A DNA stretch of 64,000 nt, from positions 1,478,911 through 1,542,910 of the forward strand of contig RPFO01000288.1 in assembly GCA_009746045.1 (NCBI GenBank), written 5' to 3'. Source of the DNA: Mesostigma viride (taxonomy: Eukaryota; Streptophyta; Mesostigmatophyceae; Mesostigmatales; Mesostigmataceae). This document shows positions 1-10,539 of this stretch, piece after piece. A model generated the notes under the pieces. That model was not told the origin of the DNA. It saw only the letters and a program-made list of their open reading frames with translations, and made no database searches. A program made the position numbers and the translations under genes. Every line of letters starts with the position of its first letter. Position 1 is the stretch's first letter.

Positions 1-2853
1 TCCGTGATGTCCCACCTGTGCTGGTTGTCTCATCAAGACCACGGTCCGTGCAGTGATGTCCCACCAGTGCTGGTTGTCTCATCAAGACCATGGTCTGTGC
101 AGTGATGTCCCACCTGTGCTGGTTGTCTCATCAAGACCACGGTCCGTGCAGTGATGTCCCACCTGTGCTGGTTGTTTCATCAAGACCACGGTCTGTGCAG
201 TGATGTCCCACCTGTGCTGGTTGTCTCATCAAGACCACGGTCCGTGCAGTGATGTCCCACCTGTGCTGGTTTTCTCCTCAAGACCACGGTCTGTGCAGTG
301 ATGTCCCACCAGTGCTGGTTGTCTCATCAAGACCACGGTCCGTGCAGTGATGTCCCACCTAGCTGTGCTGGTGGTCTCATCAAGACCACGGTCCGTGCCG
401 TGATGTCCCACCTGTGCTGGTTGTCTCATCAAGACCACGGTCCGTGCAGTGATGTCCCACCTGTGCTGGTTGTCTCCTCAAGACCACGGTCCGTTCCGTG
501 ATGTCCCACCTGTGCTGGTGGTCTCATCAAGACCACGGTCCGTGCAGTGATGTCCCACCTGTGCTGGTTGTCTCCTCAAGACCACGGTCCGTGCAGTGAT
601 GTCCCACCTGTGCTGGTGGTCTCCTCAAGACCACGGTCCGTGCCGTGATGTCCCACCTGTGCTGGTGGTCTCATCAAGACCATGGTCCGTGCAGTGATGT
701 CCCACCTGTGCTGGTTCAATGTCTCCTCAAGACCACGGTCCGTGCAGTGATGTCCCACCTGTGCTGGTTGTCTCATCAAGACCATGGTCCGTGCAGTGAT
801 GTCCCACCTGTGCTGGTTGTCTCATCAAGACCACGGTCCGTGCAGTGATGTCCCACCTGTGCTGGTGGTCTCATCAAGACCACGGTCTGTGCAGTGATGT
901 CCCACCTGTGCTGGTTGTCTCATCAAGACCACGGTCCGTGCAGTGATGTCCCACCTGTGCTGGTTGTCTCATCAAGACCATGGTCCGTGCAGTGATGTCC
1001 CACCTGTGCTGGTTGTCTCATCAAGACCACGGTCCGTGCAGTGATGTCCCACCTGTGCTGGTTGTCTCATCAAGACCACGGTCCGTGCCGTGATGTCCCA
1101 CCTGTGCTGGTTGTCTCATCAAGACCATGGTCCGTGCAGTGATGTCCCACCTGTGCTGGTTGTCTCATCAAGACCACGGTCCGTGGAGTGCTGTCCCACC
1201 TGTGCTGGTTGTCTCCTCAAGACCACGGTCCGTGCAGTGATGTCCCACCTGTGCTGGTTGTCTCATCAAGACCATGGTTCGTGCAGTGATGTCCCACCTG
1301 TGCTGGTTGTCTCATCAAGACCACGGTCCGTGCAGTGATGTCCCACCTGTGCTGGTTGTCTCATCAAGACCATGGTCCGTGCAGTGATGTCCCACCTGTG
1401 CTGGTTGTCTCCTCAAGACCACGGTCCGTGCAGTGATGTCCCACCTGTGCTGGTTGTCTCCTCAAGACCACGGTCCGTGCAGTGATGTCCCACCTGTGCT
1501 GGTGGTCTCATCAAGACCACGGTCCGTGCAGTGATGTCCCACCTAGCTGTGCTGGTTGTCTCCTCAAGACCACGGTCCGTGCAGTGATGTCCCACCTGTG
1601 CTGGTTCAATGTCTCCTCAAGACCACGGTCCGTGCAGTGATGTCCCACCTGTGCTGGTTGTCTCATCAAGACCACGGTCCGTGCAGTGATGTCCCACCTG
1701 TGCTGGTGGTCTCCTCAAGACCACGGTCCGTGCAGTGATGTCCCACCTGTGCTGGTTGTCTCATCAAGACCATGGTCCGTGCAGTGATGTCCCACCTGTG
1801 CTGGTTGTCTCATCAAGACCACGGTCCGTGCAGTGATGTCCCACCTGTGCTGGTTGTCTCATCAAGACCATGGTCTGTGCAGTGATGTCCCACCTGTGCT
1901 GGTTGTCTCATCAAGACCACGGTCCGTGCAGTGATGTCCCACCTGTGCTGGTTGTCTCCTCAAGACCACGGTCCGTGCAGTGATGTCCCACCTGTGCTGG
2001 TGGTCTCCTCAAGACCACGGTCCGTGCCGTGATGTCCCACCTGTGCTGGTGGTCTCATCAAGACCATGGTCCGTGCAGTGATGTCCCACCTGTGCTGGTG
2101 GTCTCCTCAAGACCACGGTCCGTGCAGTGATGTCCCACCTGTGCTGGTGGTCTCATCAAGACCATGGTCCGTGCAGTGATGTCCCACCTGTGCTGGTTGT
2201 CTCATCAAGACCACGGTCAGTGCAGTGATGTCCCACCTGTGCTGGTTGTCTCATCAAGACCACGGTCTGTGCAGTGATGTCCCACCTGTGCTGGTTCAAT
2301 GTCTCATCAAGACCACGGTCCGTGCAGTGATGTCCCACCTGTGCTGGTTGTCCCATCAAGACCATGGTCCGTGCAGTGATGTCCCACCTGTGCTGGTTGT
2401 CTCATCAAGACCACGGTCCGTGCAGTGATGTCCCACCTGTGCTGGTTGTCTCATCAAGACCACGGTCCGTGCAGTGATGTCCCACCTGTGCTGGTTCAAT
2501 GTCTCATCAAGACCACGGTCCGTGCAGTGATGTCCCACCGGTGCTGGTTGTCTCATCAAGACCACGGTCCGTGCAGTGATGTCCCACCTGTGCCGGTTGT
2601 CTCATCAAGACCACGGTCCGTGCCGTGATGTCCCACCTGTGCTGGTTCAATGTCTCATCAAGACCACGGTCCGTGCAGTGATGTCCCACCGGTGCTGGTT
2701 GTCTCATCAAGACCACGGTCCGTGCAGTGATGTCCCACCTGTGCTGGTTGTCTCATCAAGACCACGGTCCGTGCCGTGATATCCCACCTGTGCTGGTGGT
2801 CTCATCAAGACCACGGTCCGTGCCGTCATGGCCCACCTGTGCTGGTTGTCTCA
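1..2853. repeat. 49-bp minisatellite array
   Basis: About 57 tandem copies of a 49-bp unit of the type TGATGTCCCACCTGTGCTGG followed by TTGTCTCATCAAGACCACGG and TCCGTGCAG. Copies differ by single substitutions (CCACGG/CCATGG, CATC/CCTC), and a few carry 2-6 bp insertions such as a TTCAAT variant. The array is already under way at base 1, so it continues outside the window. It ends where CTCATCAAG becomes CTCATTGAT. The unit is not a multiple of three and no frame is kept open throughout, so short ORFs in it are not genes. Confidence 0.97.
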
Positions 2854-3269
2854 TTGATATGTACATTTATGTGTTTGGCTAGCTGTCCTTGCTGGCAAGG
2901 GTTTCTTTCTTTTTGCTGCATTTTTTCTGGAAGTCCACTTCCACTTCCGTAATGTACTGTTCTCAGTAAGTAAATAAATATAGATTGAAAAAATATAGAC
3001 TGCATCCCTGAATTTAGATTCAGGACTGCAAGTCTAAATAGTAGCTTAGATACCGGACTGCAAGCTCCAAAAACAAGGTCATGCAGGTTGTGGGACGGAC
3101 ACCTGCCTGCATGGTGCATGAAGGCGGCGCCAGGGGGAATGGGTGGCTGATGCACGTGCCAACTGATGGGCTGCCGTTTGGTTTCATCTTTGTTTCCTGT
3201 CTTTTATTTTCTGTGTTATGTCTCTTTTAATTGGGCAAGGGCATGGCACAGTTAACAATGAGGGTGAGT
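2854..3269. other. Spacer without recognisable gene
   Basis: About 400 bp of ordinary-complexity DNA between two minisatellites. I see no coding signal, RNA gene or mobile-element end here. Confidence 0.5.
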
Positions 3270-3640
3270 CATGACTAGGAGGAAGGGACGCTGTCGATGC
3301 CTTGTGCGTGGGAGGGTGCTGTCGCTGCCTTGTGCGTGGGAGGGTGCTGTCGCTGCCTTGTGCGTGGGAGGGTGCCGTCGCTGCCTTGTGCGTGGGAGGG
3401 TGCCGTCGCTACCTTGTGCGTGGGAGGGTGCTGTCGCTGCCTTGTGCGTGGGAGGGTGCTGTCGCTGCCTTGTGCGTAGGAGGGTGTTGTCGCTGCCTTG
3501 TGCGTGGGAGGGTGTTGTCGCTGCCTTGTGCGTAGGGGGATGCTGTACGTCGCTGCCCTGTGCGTAGGGGGGTGCTGTCGCTGCCTTGTGCGTAGGGGGG
3601 TGCTGTCGCTGCCTTGTGCGTAAGACAGCTGCTGTCGCTG
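3270..3640. repeat. 28-bp minisatellite array
   Basis: Roughly 12 tandem copies of a 28-bp unit, CTGTCGCTGCCTTGTGCGTG plus GGAGGGTG, with G/A variants at the end of the array (GTGGGAGG to GTAGGGGG). Because 28 is not a multiple of three, the array is open in several frames on both strands. Those ORFs are artefacts. Confidence 0.95.
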
Positions 3641-3674
3641 CCTGATGGGGCATGACCTGGGGAGCAGCAACGGA

Positions 3675-3923
3675 GGAAAGGAGGAGGAGGGAGGGAGGGA
3701 GGGAGGGAGGGAGGGAGGGAGGGAGGGAGGGAGGGAGGGAGGGAGGGAGGGAGGGAGGAGGGAGGGAGGGAGGGAGGGAGGGAGGGAGGGAGGGAGGGAG
3801 GGAGGGAGGGAGGGAGGGAGGGAGGGAGGGAGGGAGGGAGGGAGGGAGGGAGGGAGGGGGGAGGGAGGGAGGGAGGGAGGGAGGGAGGGAAGGAGGGAGG
3901 GAGGGAGGGAGGGAGGGAGGGAG
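3675..3923. repeat. (GGGA)n microsatellite
   Basis: About 250 bp of nearly perfect GGGA/GAGG tetranucleotide repeat with three or four interruptions. Glu/Gly-rich and Pro/Ser/Leu-rich ORFs in it are low-complexity artefacts. Confidence 0.98.
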
Positions 3924-4660
3924 ATCGATTAGCAGGGAAAAAGGGTGCGGTCGTCATGTGTTAACCTTCTTCTGTTTGGGCGGGCCACCAAGCAAACATC
4001 ATACCCGGGCATGCATGCCTCTCGTCATCTCTGGATGACAACCCCTGTTGTAGCTACGGAAGGGGGATGCATGCCTGTAGCCATGGAACTGAAGGGGGGG
4101 GTTGGCTGAACCCGTTTTGGGCAGCCGCCAGAGGACTTGACTACCTGAAACTTCGGCCTCTGACGGTGTCTTGGCATAGGGTGGCAGGGCGTTGCCGTGG
4201 TTGCTGCTGCTGCTGCTGCTCTTGCTGAGGCCAAGGCGTTGGGTGGGATGAGGCGGGGAAGGAATGGGGTTGGCTAGTGGGGGCAGTTGGGTGAATGAGG
4301 GACGTGGCGTGGCCCACACGGTTGCCAGCCAGGCTGTTCTCCAGGGATAAGGGGCACAGGAGGCACAGGGGGAATGGGGGCATGGGGGCATGGGGGCATG
4401 GGGGGCATGGGTGGATGGGGGGGGCAGCATGAGAGGAATGCAGTATGAGAGGCGTATCTGTGTGTGTAGGTGGCTCTAAAACATGCTTCCGACCCAAGTG
4501 CATCTCGTCTGCAAGTCTTTCTCATCATCAAGCGTATCTTGTCATCAACTTAATTAATCTTGCCATCAAGTTCATCTCGAATGATGACCCCATGCAACCG
4601 CTGCATGGGATGATGCTAGCCTGTCAAGTGCGCGAGTGGCAGGGGGGTGGTACACGGCCA
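3924..4660. other. Spacer without recognisable gene
   Basis: No convincing gene. It contains a short TGC-triplet run near 4203-4222 and a short GCATGGGG repeat near 4375-4412. Confidence 0.5.
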
Positions 4661-5035
4661 TGCAAGCAGCAGCAAGGGGGGGGTACCCGGCCAAGCAGCA
4701 GCAAGGGGAGGGTAGCTGGCCAAGCAGCAGCAAGGGGAGGGTACCCGGCCAAGCAGCAGCAAGGGAGGGGTACCCGGCCAAGCAGCAGCAAGGGAGGGGT
4801 ACCCGGCCAAGCAGCAGCAAGGGGGGGCTACCCTGCCAAGCAGCAGCAAGGGGGGGCTACCCGGCCAAGCAGCAGCAAGGGGGGGGTACCCGGCCAAGCA
4901 GCAGCAAGGGGGGGTTACCCGGCCAAGCAGCAGCAAGGGGGGGCTACCGGGCCAAGCAGCAGCAAGGGGGGGGTAGCCGGCCAAGCAGCAGCCAGGGGGG
5001 GTACCCGGCCAAGCACCAGCAAGGGACCGGTCCTT
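4661..5035. repeat. 29-30-bp minisatellite with GGTACCC cores
   Basis: About 13 copies of AAGCAGCAGCAAGG followed by a G-run and GGTACCCGGCC. Unit length alternates between 29 and 30 bp through G-run length, so the frame shifts from copy to copy. Gly/Gln-rich ORFs through it are unlikely to be real proteins, though a repetitive short protein cannot be fully excluded. Confidence 0.93.
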
Positions 5036-5291
5036 CCCGCCAAAATTATCGTCCCCAGGTGACCTTGGTGAAAAAGGCCTCAATTGAGCCAAAAGGCCTC
5101 AATTAAGGCCTCTGGGTAAATAGACACTGTGGGCAAGCCCCCCCCCCCCCCCGCCCCCGCCAAGAGGAAGGGGCGCTTTACTGAGTAGAGTAGCTAGGAT
5201 TTTTGTAGCTTAGATTTGAGTTAGCTTAGTTAGTTTTTCGCGGCTCAGCTCCCCTCCACCCCCATCAGCCATGGAATACGAGCTACATCAT
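5036..5291. other. Spacer with poly-C tract
   Basis: No gene seen. A C homopolymer lies near 5137-5152. This stretch borders the left end of the hairpin-ended element. Confidence 0.4.
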
Positions 5292-5307
5292 CTCCCAACG
5301 GAGTCAT
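5292..5307. repeat. 16-bp direct repeat, left of Rep element
   Basis: CTCCCAACGGAGTCAT recurs in the same orientation at 10524-10539 on the far side of the element. It overlaps the first three bases of the inverted repeat, while the right copy is 17 bp outside. It could be a target duplication or part of an older repeat into which the element inserted. Confidence 0.6.
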
Positions 5308-5327
5308 TAACTCGTCGTCTGTCCCTG

Positions 5328-5359
5328 GTCCTCTACGGAGGACTGAGTTGAACTCAGTC
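5328..5359. other. Left terminal hairpins of Rep element
   Basis: Two adjoining stem-loops: GTCCTC-TACG-GAGGAC (5328-5343) and GACTGAGTT-G-AACTCAGTC (5341-5359). Both are perfect. The arrangement echoes the right end. Confidence 0.7.
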
Positions 5360-5600
5360 GGGGTAAAATTGGCTCCAGAGTTCTCAGTTCTCGAATTCTC
5401 AGAGGGCGGGGGCCGAGATTAATTAAGAGGCATGGCTCTATCGAGATCTATGTTCGGAGGCGAATTTCTATTGGCGTTAATTTGTAGTATTGTACGACAA
5501 CTGTCAAGGGTGACGGCATGTACTGAAATCGCGGATACTTTCTAGATCGTTTGCGCTTTCGACGGTTAAAAGGCAGAGCTGCGGTTGAAAGTACTGTACG

Positions 5601-5760
5601 TGTGGGGGGACGGTGTTACAACGGGGGGGGACGCATTTATGGGGGGGGGGACGGTGTTACAACGGGGGGAGGGACGCATTTATGGGGGGGGGGGACGGTG
5701 TTACAACGAGGGGGGAACGCACTTATGTGGGGGGGGAACGGTGTTATCGGGGAAATTAGC
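5601..5760. repeat. G-rich 41-44-bp tandem repeat
   Basis: Four copies of ACGGTGTTACAACG, a G-run, ACGCATTTATG and a second G-run, beginning at about 5610, 5651, 5695 and 5738. A diverged fifth copy lies at 5820. The G-runs reach 10-12 bases and could form G-quadruplexes. It sits between the left end and the first gene of the Rep element, where an origin or regulatory repeat might be expected. Confidence 0.85.
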
Positions 5761-6202
5761 CAATTATGGACCAAAGAGGTGAGAGGGCAAATGAGTATCA
5801 GCGAATCCTTAATGGGGGGAACGGTGTTACACCGGGGGGAGTCGCAGTTGTCAGTTTCAAACCGAATATCTATTGGACCGTAGTTCTAGGACATTGTAGA
5901 TGGCGATTAGTTCGGCACTTCCGGGCGTCAGGCCCAGTAAGGTCCAGGTGGAGGTTTTGACACCTTGCAATCTACAGAATAGCGGTTACAGGGATATCAT
6001 TTAATGGAAATGGCCGACACGTTGGAAACTGATTGCGGTTACGAACCTTACATCGTGTGTGACTGGTTGGCTACTAACGGGGCACGAAGACCAAAGGCAG
6101 AAGGACCGGCCACGCGTCACGATTCATGTGATTGACAGGATACACGCGAATATAGGTGTGTGAACGAAGGGGAATAAAAAGAAACGAAAGGCGGCCGGGA
6201 CC

Positions 6203-7376
6203 ATGGCGGCGATGAAAAATCTGGCGCAACAAGACCTCTTCAAGGACCTCGTTGGAAAAATAAACAAGCAGCGAGTCGACTTAACTAACGCCATCAGAGA
6301 CAGAAAGCTTAACCTGGACCGTGCCAACGAAGGTGTACAGGTACAAACAAAGAATGTAAATGCTGCTAAGGCAAGGTATCATGAACTCAAGGAAAGGGAG
6401 GAAAAGGCCTGCGAGGAGAAAGTGCGAAAGGCGTACGAGACAACCGTAGAGCCCCAACTAAAGACGCTAGAGCGGCTGAAAGTCGCCTTGGGCAAAAAGG
6501 AACAACTGTGGGAGGGGGTGGTCAAACATGCAACAAATGAGGTGCTGTCCACACTTGAGACAATAGGGCCCCTGCTCTCCAACGCAATCAATAAAGGCGC
6601 TTTGGTGGATAGCGTGGATCTGACGGGGTCCCAGGCGGAGGAGGACGAATTACTGAATTCCGTTTTGTCTGCAGCGGGCAAGCTTGCTGGGGGTGGGTCA
6701 TCTGTAACCCCATCGTCATCAACACAAACGTCCACAAAACAACATGGCCAAGACCAAAACGCCGGCAAGTCGACTCGGCCTGGCAAGGGGACTAAACGAG
6801 CCCTCAATTTTGACGAATGCGATGAGAAAACGCCTGCATTTGAGCCGTCTCCAGAAGACGACCCTGTCCATGACGACCACGCCAGCCCAGCAACCGACAG
6901 CCACGCCGGACCTATTTGTTCATCCCCAGCAACGGGACTCACTGGATCCACCACACCGGGACCCGGAGAGAGTGGAGGACAACGTAGTGCCTGACTTAAA
7001 CGTTGCAGCAAGGCGCCGGCGCCGCCGGCGACATGCTATCTTAGACGATGCCTCCGAGGATGAGGAAGAGGATGGGGAAGAGGAGGATGAAGGGGAAGAG
7101 GAAGTGGAAGAGGAGGAGGAAGGGGAAGAGGAAGGGGAAGAGGAGGAGGAAGGGGATGAGGTTGACGAAGAGGATCCCCCTCCACGCCGGGCTAAAAAAG
7201 TAAAATTCATAGATGATGAAGCCGGTGTTTCGGATGATGACGAGGACAGCGATGGTGAAGCAGGGGCAAGTAAGCATGAGAATTTGAGGTGCAACTGTTG
7301 CGAGCCGCCCTTCGTAGCCAAGAGCCAACGTGGTCTCAGCAATCACGTGACGTGCAAGATAAAACGTGGGCGGTAA
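6203..7376 (+). CDS. Coiled-coil and acidic nuclear-type protein (needs frameshift)
   Basis: Two overlapping open frames look like one protein. The first (6203-6994) opens with MAAMKNLAQQ and is rich in Lys, Glu and Ala to about residue 115, as expected for a coiled coil. It then has a Ser/Thr/Gly-rich linker. The second frame is open from about 6744 and ends at 7376. From about 6880 it gives a Pro-rich stretch, an eight-Arg run, a long Glu/Asp tract and a Cys/His cluster near the end (CNCC ... HVTC) that may bind zinc. A +1 shift in about 6860-6910 would join them. I do not recognise the family. The Arg run and acid tract suggest a nuclear protein. It lies 110 bp upstream of the Rep-like gene on the same strand, so it is probably part of the same element. 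Two overlapping genes are the alternative. Confidence 0.5.
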
Positions 7377-7485
7377 GGTGCCACTCTTCCTTGTGTAATT
7401 TTTTTTATTGGAATTCCTTGCCAAATTATACGCCAATATGTCTTTTATTCAACGCTTCTTTTTAAAAATGTGTTAACCACCCTTC

Positions 7486-8684
7486 TTGCTAAAAATGTGC
7501 GGTATATTTTTCCTTGGCATGTGCAATGTATATGACAGAGAAGCGAGACGACATCTACAAGAGCGTGAGGACGCTGCACTCAATGAGGAACACAACACCG
7601 CAACTCAGCACGAAGAAGCTCAAGAAACTGACGAGTTCATTCCATTACGTCAACCCAAGCACGCACGTGGGCGCACGCCGCTAAAGAATATGACACTCCA
7701 CATCTCCATTTCAGGGGGGCTCGTGATCTTAATGACGATGAGCTTGGCAAGATTGAAGCCTTCCATGTAGCCAATGGCGGCAAGGGCATGTCAATTGTGG
7801 AAGAAGGAATACTAGAAATGCACAAGCACGTGCACATGCTAATCGATGTTGAGGCTACATCAGCCCATGCTGTGAAACTGAAGCTCAAGAAGGAACTTGG
7901 GTGGGGAGAACCGATAGATGAAAAAGGGAAACATGACAAAACCAAGCCAAGCCTCGTGGCACGCCAAGTTAAGCCTAGCCACAAGTTGAATTATTCTGGG
8001 ATGATAGGCTATTTGCTGAAGTCGGAAGAGCAAGAAGGGTTCCAGATCTTGTATTGCCACGGCATTGATGAGGACGAGAAAGAAGAAGGCCGGATAGAAT
8101 ATTTACTTCATGGGTCCCCCACTCTCAAGGGACGGTGCTGCTTGACCGCCTACAATTTGCTCGAACGTGCTGCTGTGTACTGGTTTAAGCACCACAATAG
8201 TATTAGCTTGCGTCCAAACCTGATTAAAACAATGGCCCACATGTTCAAGACGGGCCGATACTCTCTAGATGCTAGGTTTCTGATGGGTAGGGGTCTTGAT
8301 TATCCTCGTGTACAAGCTGCATTCGAGATCATGGTTGAACCCAGACTTGGTGAACATTCGTTGTCAGCTATAGCACGTGGGCTCGAAAGGGCCCTTTTCA
8401 ATCCGCGTGAGCGATACTTTGATTCAGATGAGGTAGATGCAGTTTTTCCTGATGCACGCGCGGCTCAACGCCAAGAACGTGCAGCACGCACAGAAGAGCC
8501 ACCAGGGTCTGGCTATTTTGACATAGATGCCATCATCGAAGAGGTGCGAAAGCCCCCTCGTGGTGATGACGAATTAACAGATGAGCAACTCCTTGACAAA
8601 GTCCTGCGTGACGAACGGAATAAGGATGACCCTGATATCATGTTGTCATCCGACTCCGACTCTGACATAGCGTTTCACACATAA
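7486..8684 (+). CDS. HUH-type Rep-like replication initiator (needs frameshift)
   Basis: The clear part is an open frame from 7632 to 8684, with a Met at 7788. Counting from that Met, residues 14-20 read HVHMLID, a good match to the metal-binding HUH motif of rolling-circle Rep proteins. Residues 74-79 read GYLLKS, matching the Tyr-x-x-Lys catalytic motif. The N-terminus probably begins in another frame (7486 to about 7690) and needs a -1 shift. Motif I is therefore not clearly placed. The C-terminus is acidic and ends in a DSDSDS stretch. No helicase domain is seen, so this is a nuclease-only Rep, unlike Helitron or CRESS-virus proteins. In known HUH families the enzyme nicks one DNA strand and stays covalently attached through Tyr. 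The hairpin ends of the element fit that activity. Motif-based call; no close family recognised. Confidence 0.55.
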
Positions 8685-10456
8685 ATTTCTGGCCTCGCTG
8701 GTTGTCTCTTTGAGAAATTTTAAGTGTATATCTCTGTATATGGTATATATGACTTTAATGATTAAAAGTGAGAATTTTGAGAATTTCAGAGTTTCAGAGT
8801 TCGGCACATCCTAGTATGGGTAAAAGTATGGGTCTCTAGAGGACCGAGTTTTTGGGTTTCGTAGAAAATTCGCCCCGGTCAGAATGTTTGACCAAAAAAT
8901 TCTCTCAAAATTTATTCAAATACTACGTGAAAAGATCTTTCTTGGACATATTTTTGGGATTTTTTTGGATTTGGTATGCGCGGCTAACTGTACGGTCAAA
9001 GTACAGGTGGTAAGGGTACTTTTCCACGTGAAACGCGAGTTCCGGAAATGCACGACCTAGCCATGGCGGCTCGCGCCCATGCATGCAGTTTACGTTTGCG
9101 GACGAGTTAGCCGTCCAAACTCAGTAAATAGATTTAACATGCCCTAAAGATGATATAAATCAATTTTTAGCTCGCGGGGATGCGATTTACCCGGTGTCGG
9201 CACTGTTCTTGCTGGAAAAAAATGCGATAAGGCAGGTCGACGGAATTGATTACTGCGCTTGCTTTCCGGCGCAATTTCAATGGCTGATAGGTTTCTTTCT
9301 ACATGTTAACATGCGTTGCATTAGAATATATTGAGTGACAGTATAGATTTGATGATCTCGACCATTCTGTCACGTCATGGTCTATGTGCCGCAAAGTGCC
9401 ACTTTTGCGGGCACCGCCTGGGCCAAGGTAACGCCAGCCGTGCCAGGTAAAGCCGGATAATCGTTGCCTCTTCGTTCCTTGATGTTCGTACATGAGTTTA
9501 AGCTTGCGAGGCGTTGTCAGGTTCAAGTCTTGATGCTCTTTCTTGACCGTTGCCTGCCCCTCTCTAAAACCCCCTTTTCAGATGATGTTAGCAGGCATTT
9601 GCCTTAACCCAGTGTAGTTGTGCAGGGTTTTAGGAGCTGTGCAGGTTTAAACACCTTCATAGATGTTAGTTATTCTTTTGCTACGTTCATACTGCATGAT
9701 TGTGTGGCCACGGGCTGCGTCAAGGGTGCATTCAAGCTTTTACGGGTGAGTGAAAAGTCTTGGTGACAAACCACTGCCATCATGTGCCAGCAACTATGTT
9801 GGCCACATCATGGCAAGGCAAAACAGTTATAGCCATATCTATTGTTGTTTGAAACAATGGAAATATGCTTAACCTACCCATTATATTGGTGGTTGACACT
9901 TATAACATAACCCTTTGTTGGTAGGTATCCAAGCCCATTCCCTACATGCATGCATAGGCTCTCACTACATGATAAGGCATGATATACCTGAAGTATGATG
10001 ATGCAAGTGTGTTGTCCTGTAATGCTTGAAGGGAAATGAGTTGATTGGGATGGTTGGTGGCCACGGTGATGTAGTATGACCGCACTTACATGCTAGCAAA
10101 GTTAGCAAAAGCCCCATTCCTCTCCTGAGGACTGAGAGTTTTTTAATTGTTTCAGGCAGTTGCAGTGGCCAAATGGAGCCCAGTTTTTTGCCACGCTTCA
10201 AGAACTATGTTGTTTACATGCCTATATTTTTTCTTCATGCACCAGGATTTGATTGAATTTTTCCCACTCGTTCTTATCCCGAAAAATGCAAATTCGCGAG
10301 GGGCGCCCAACGTCCGTGTAATTTTCAGGTGTTCGGGTCAAGTTTTCACATATGCAGTATTTTTGCCAACAAAATGATATCTAGTACACCCCAGATCCAC
10401 ATCAAAACATTTGGGATGGACCCCCCACCTAGTCGCTACACGCGGTTGAAAATTGT
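8685..10456. other. Non-coding right part of Rep element
   Basis: About 1.8 kb without a convincing gene. It starts with a TCTGGCCTCGCTGGTTGTCTC motif at about 8689-8709 that recurs near 17622. Confidence 0.5.
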
Positions 10457-10486
10457 CAACTCAGTCCTCCTGTGAGGACTGAGTTG
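10457..10486. other. Right terminal hairpin of Rep element
   Basis: Perfect 13-bp stem CAACTCAGTCCTC with a 4-nt loop CTGT and the complementary arm. It directly abuts the inverted repeat at 10486-10506. Confidence 0.75.
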
Positions 10487-10523
10487 GGACAGACGACGAG
10501 TTAATGAATGAATTAATAGACAC

Positions 10524-10539
10524 CTCCCAACGGAGTCAT
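10524..10539. repeat. 16-bp direct repeat, right of Rep element
   Basis: Second copy of CTCCCAACGGAGTCAT. It is preceded by GAATTAATAGACAC, which resembles the TTAA-rich tail (complement GTGTCTATTAATT) of the LINEs at 49.3 kb. Confidence 0.6.

Larger units (their letters stand above)
5305..10506 (+). mobile_element. Hairpin-ended element encoding a HUH Rep-like protein
   Basis: A 5.2-kb segment bounded by a 21-bp perfect inverted repeat (5305-5325 and 10486-10506) containing CTCGTCGTCTGTCCC. Just inside it both ends have a hairpin built on GTCCTC/GAGGAC. A 16-bp direct repeat, CTCCCAACGGAGTCAT, lies at 5292-5307 and 10524-10539, at or near the two outer edges. Inside are a G-rich tandem repeat, a coiled-coil/acidic gene and a gene with HUH rolling-circle initiator motifs. 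Rep genes plus terminal hairpins suggest movement through a single-stranded intermediate. The closest known classes are HUH-encoding algal transposons (replitron-type) or integrated hairpin-ended ssDNA elements. Assignment to any class is inference, and the exact ends are not certain. Confidence 0.6.

Noticed and set aside
1..2853. CRISPR-like array or repeat-protein gene
   Set aside because: Units are contiguous with no unique spacers, 49 bp is not a multiple of three, and the DNA is eukaryotic.
3252..3957. Several overlapping 100-180 codon ORFs on both strands
   Set aside because: All arise from the 28-bp and GGGA repeats; low complexity in every frame.
4445..5106. Gly/Gln-repeat proteins of 156-205 codons
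   Set aside because: Frames follow the 29-30-bp minisatellite and shift with G-run length; no unique domain.
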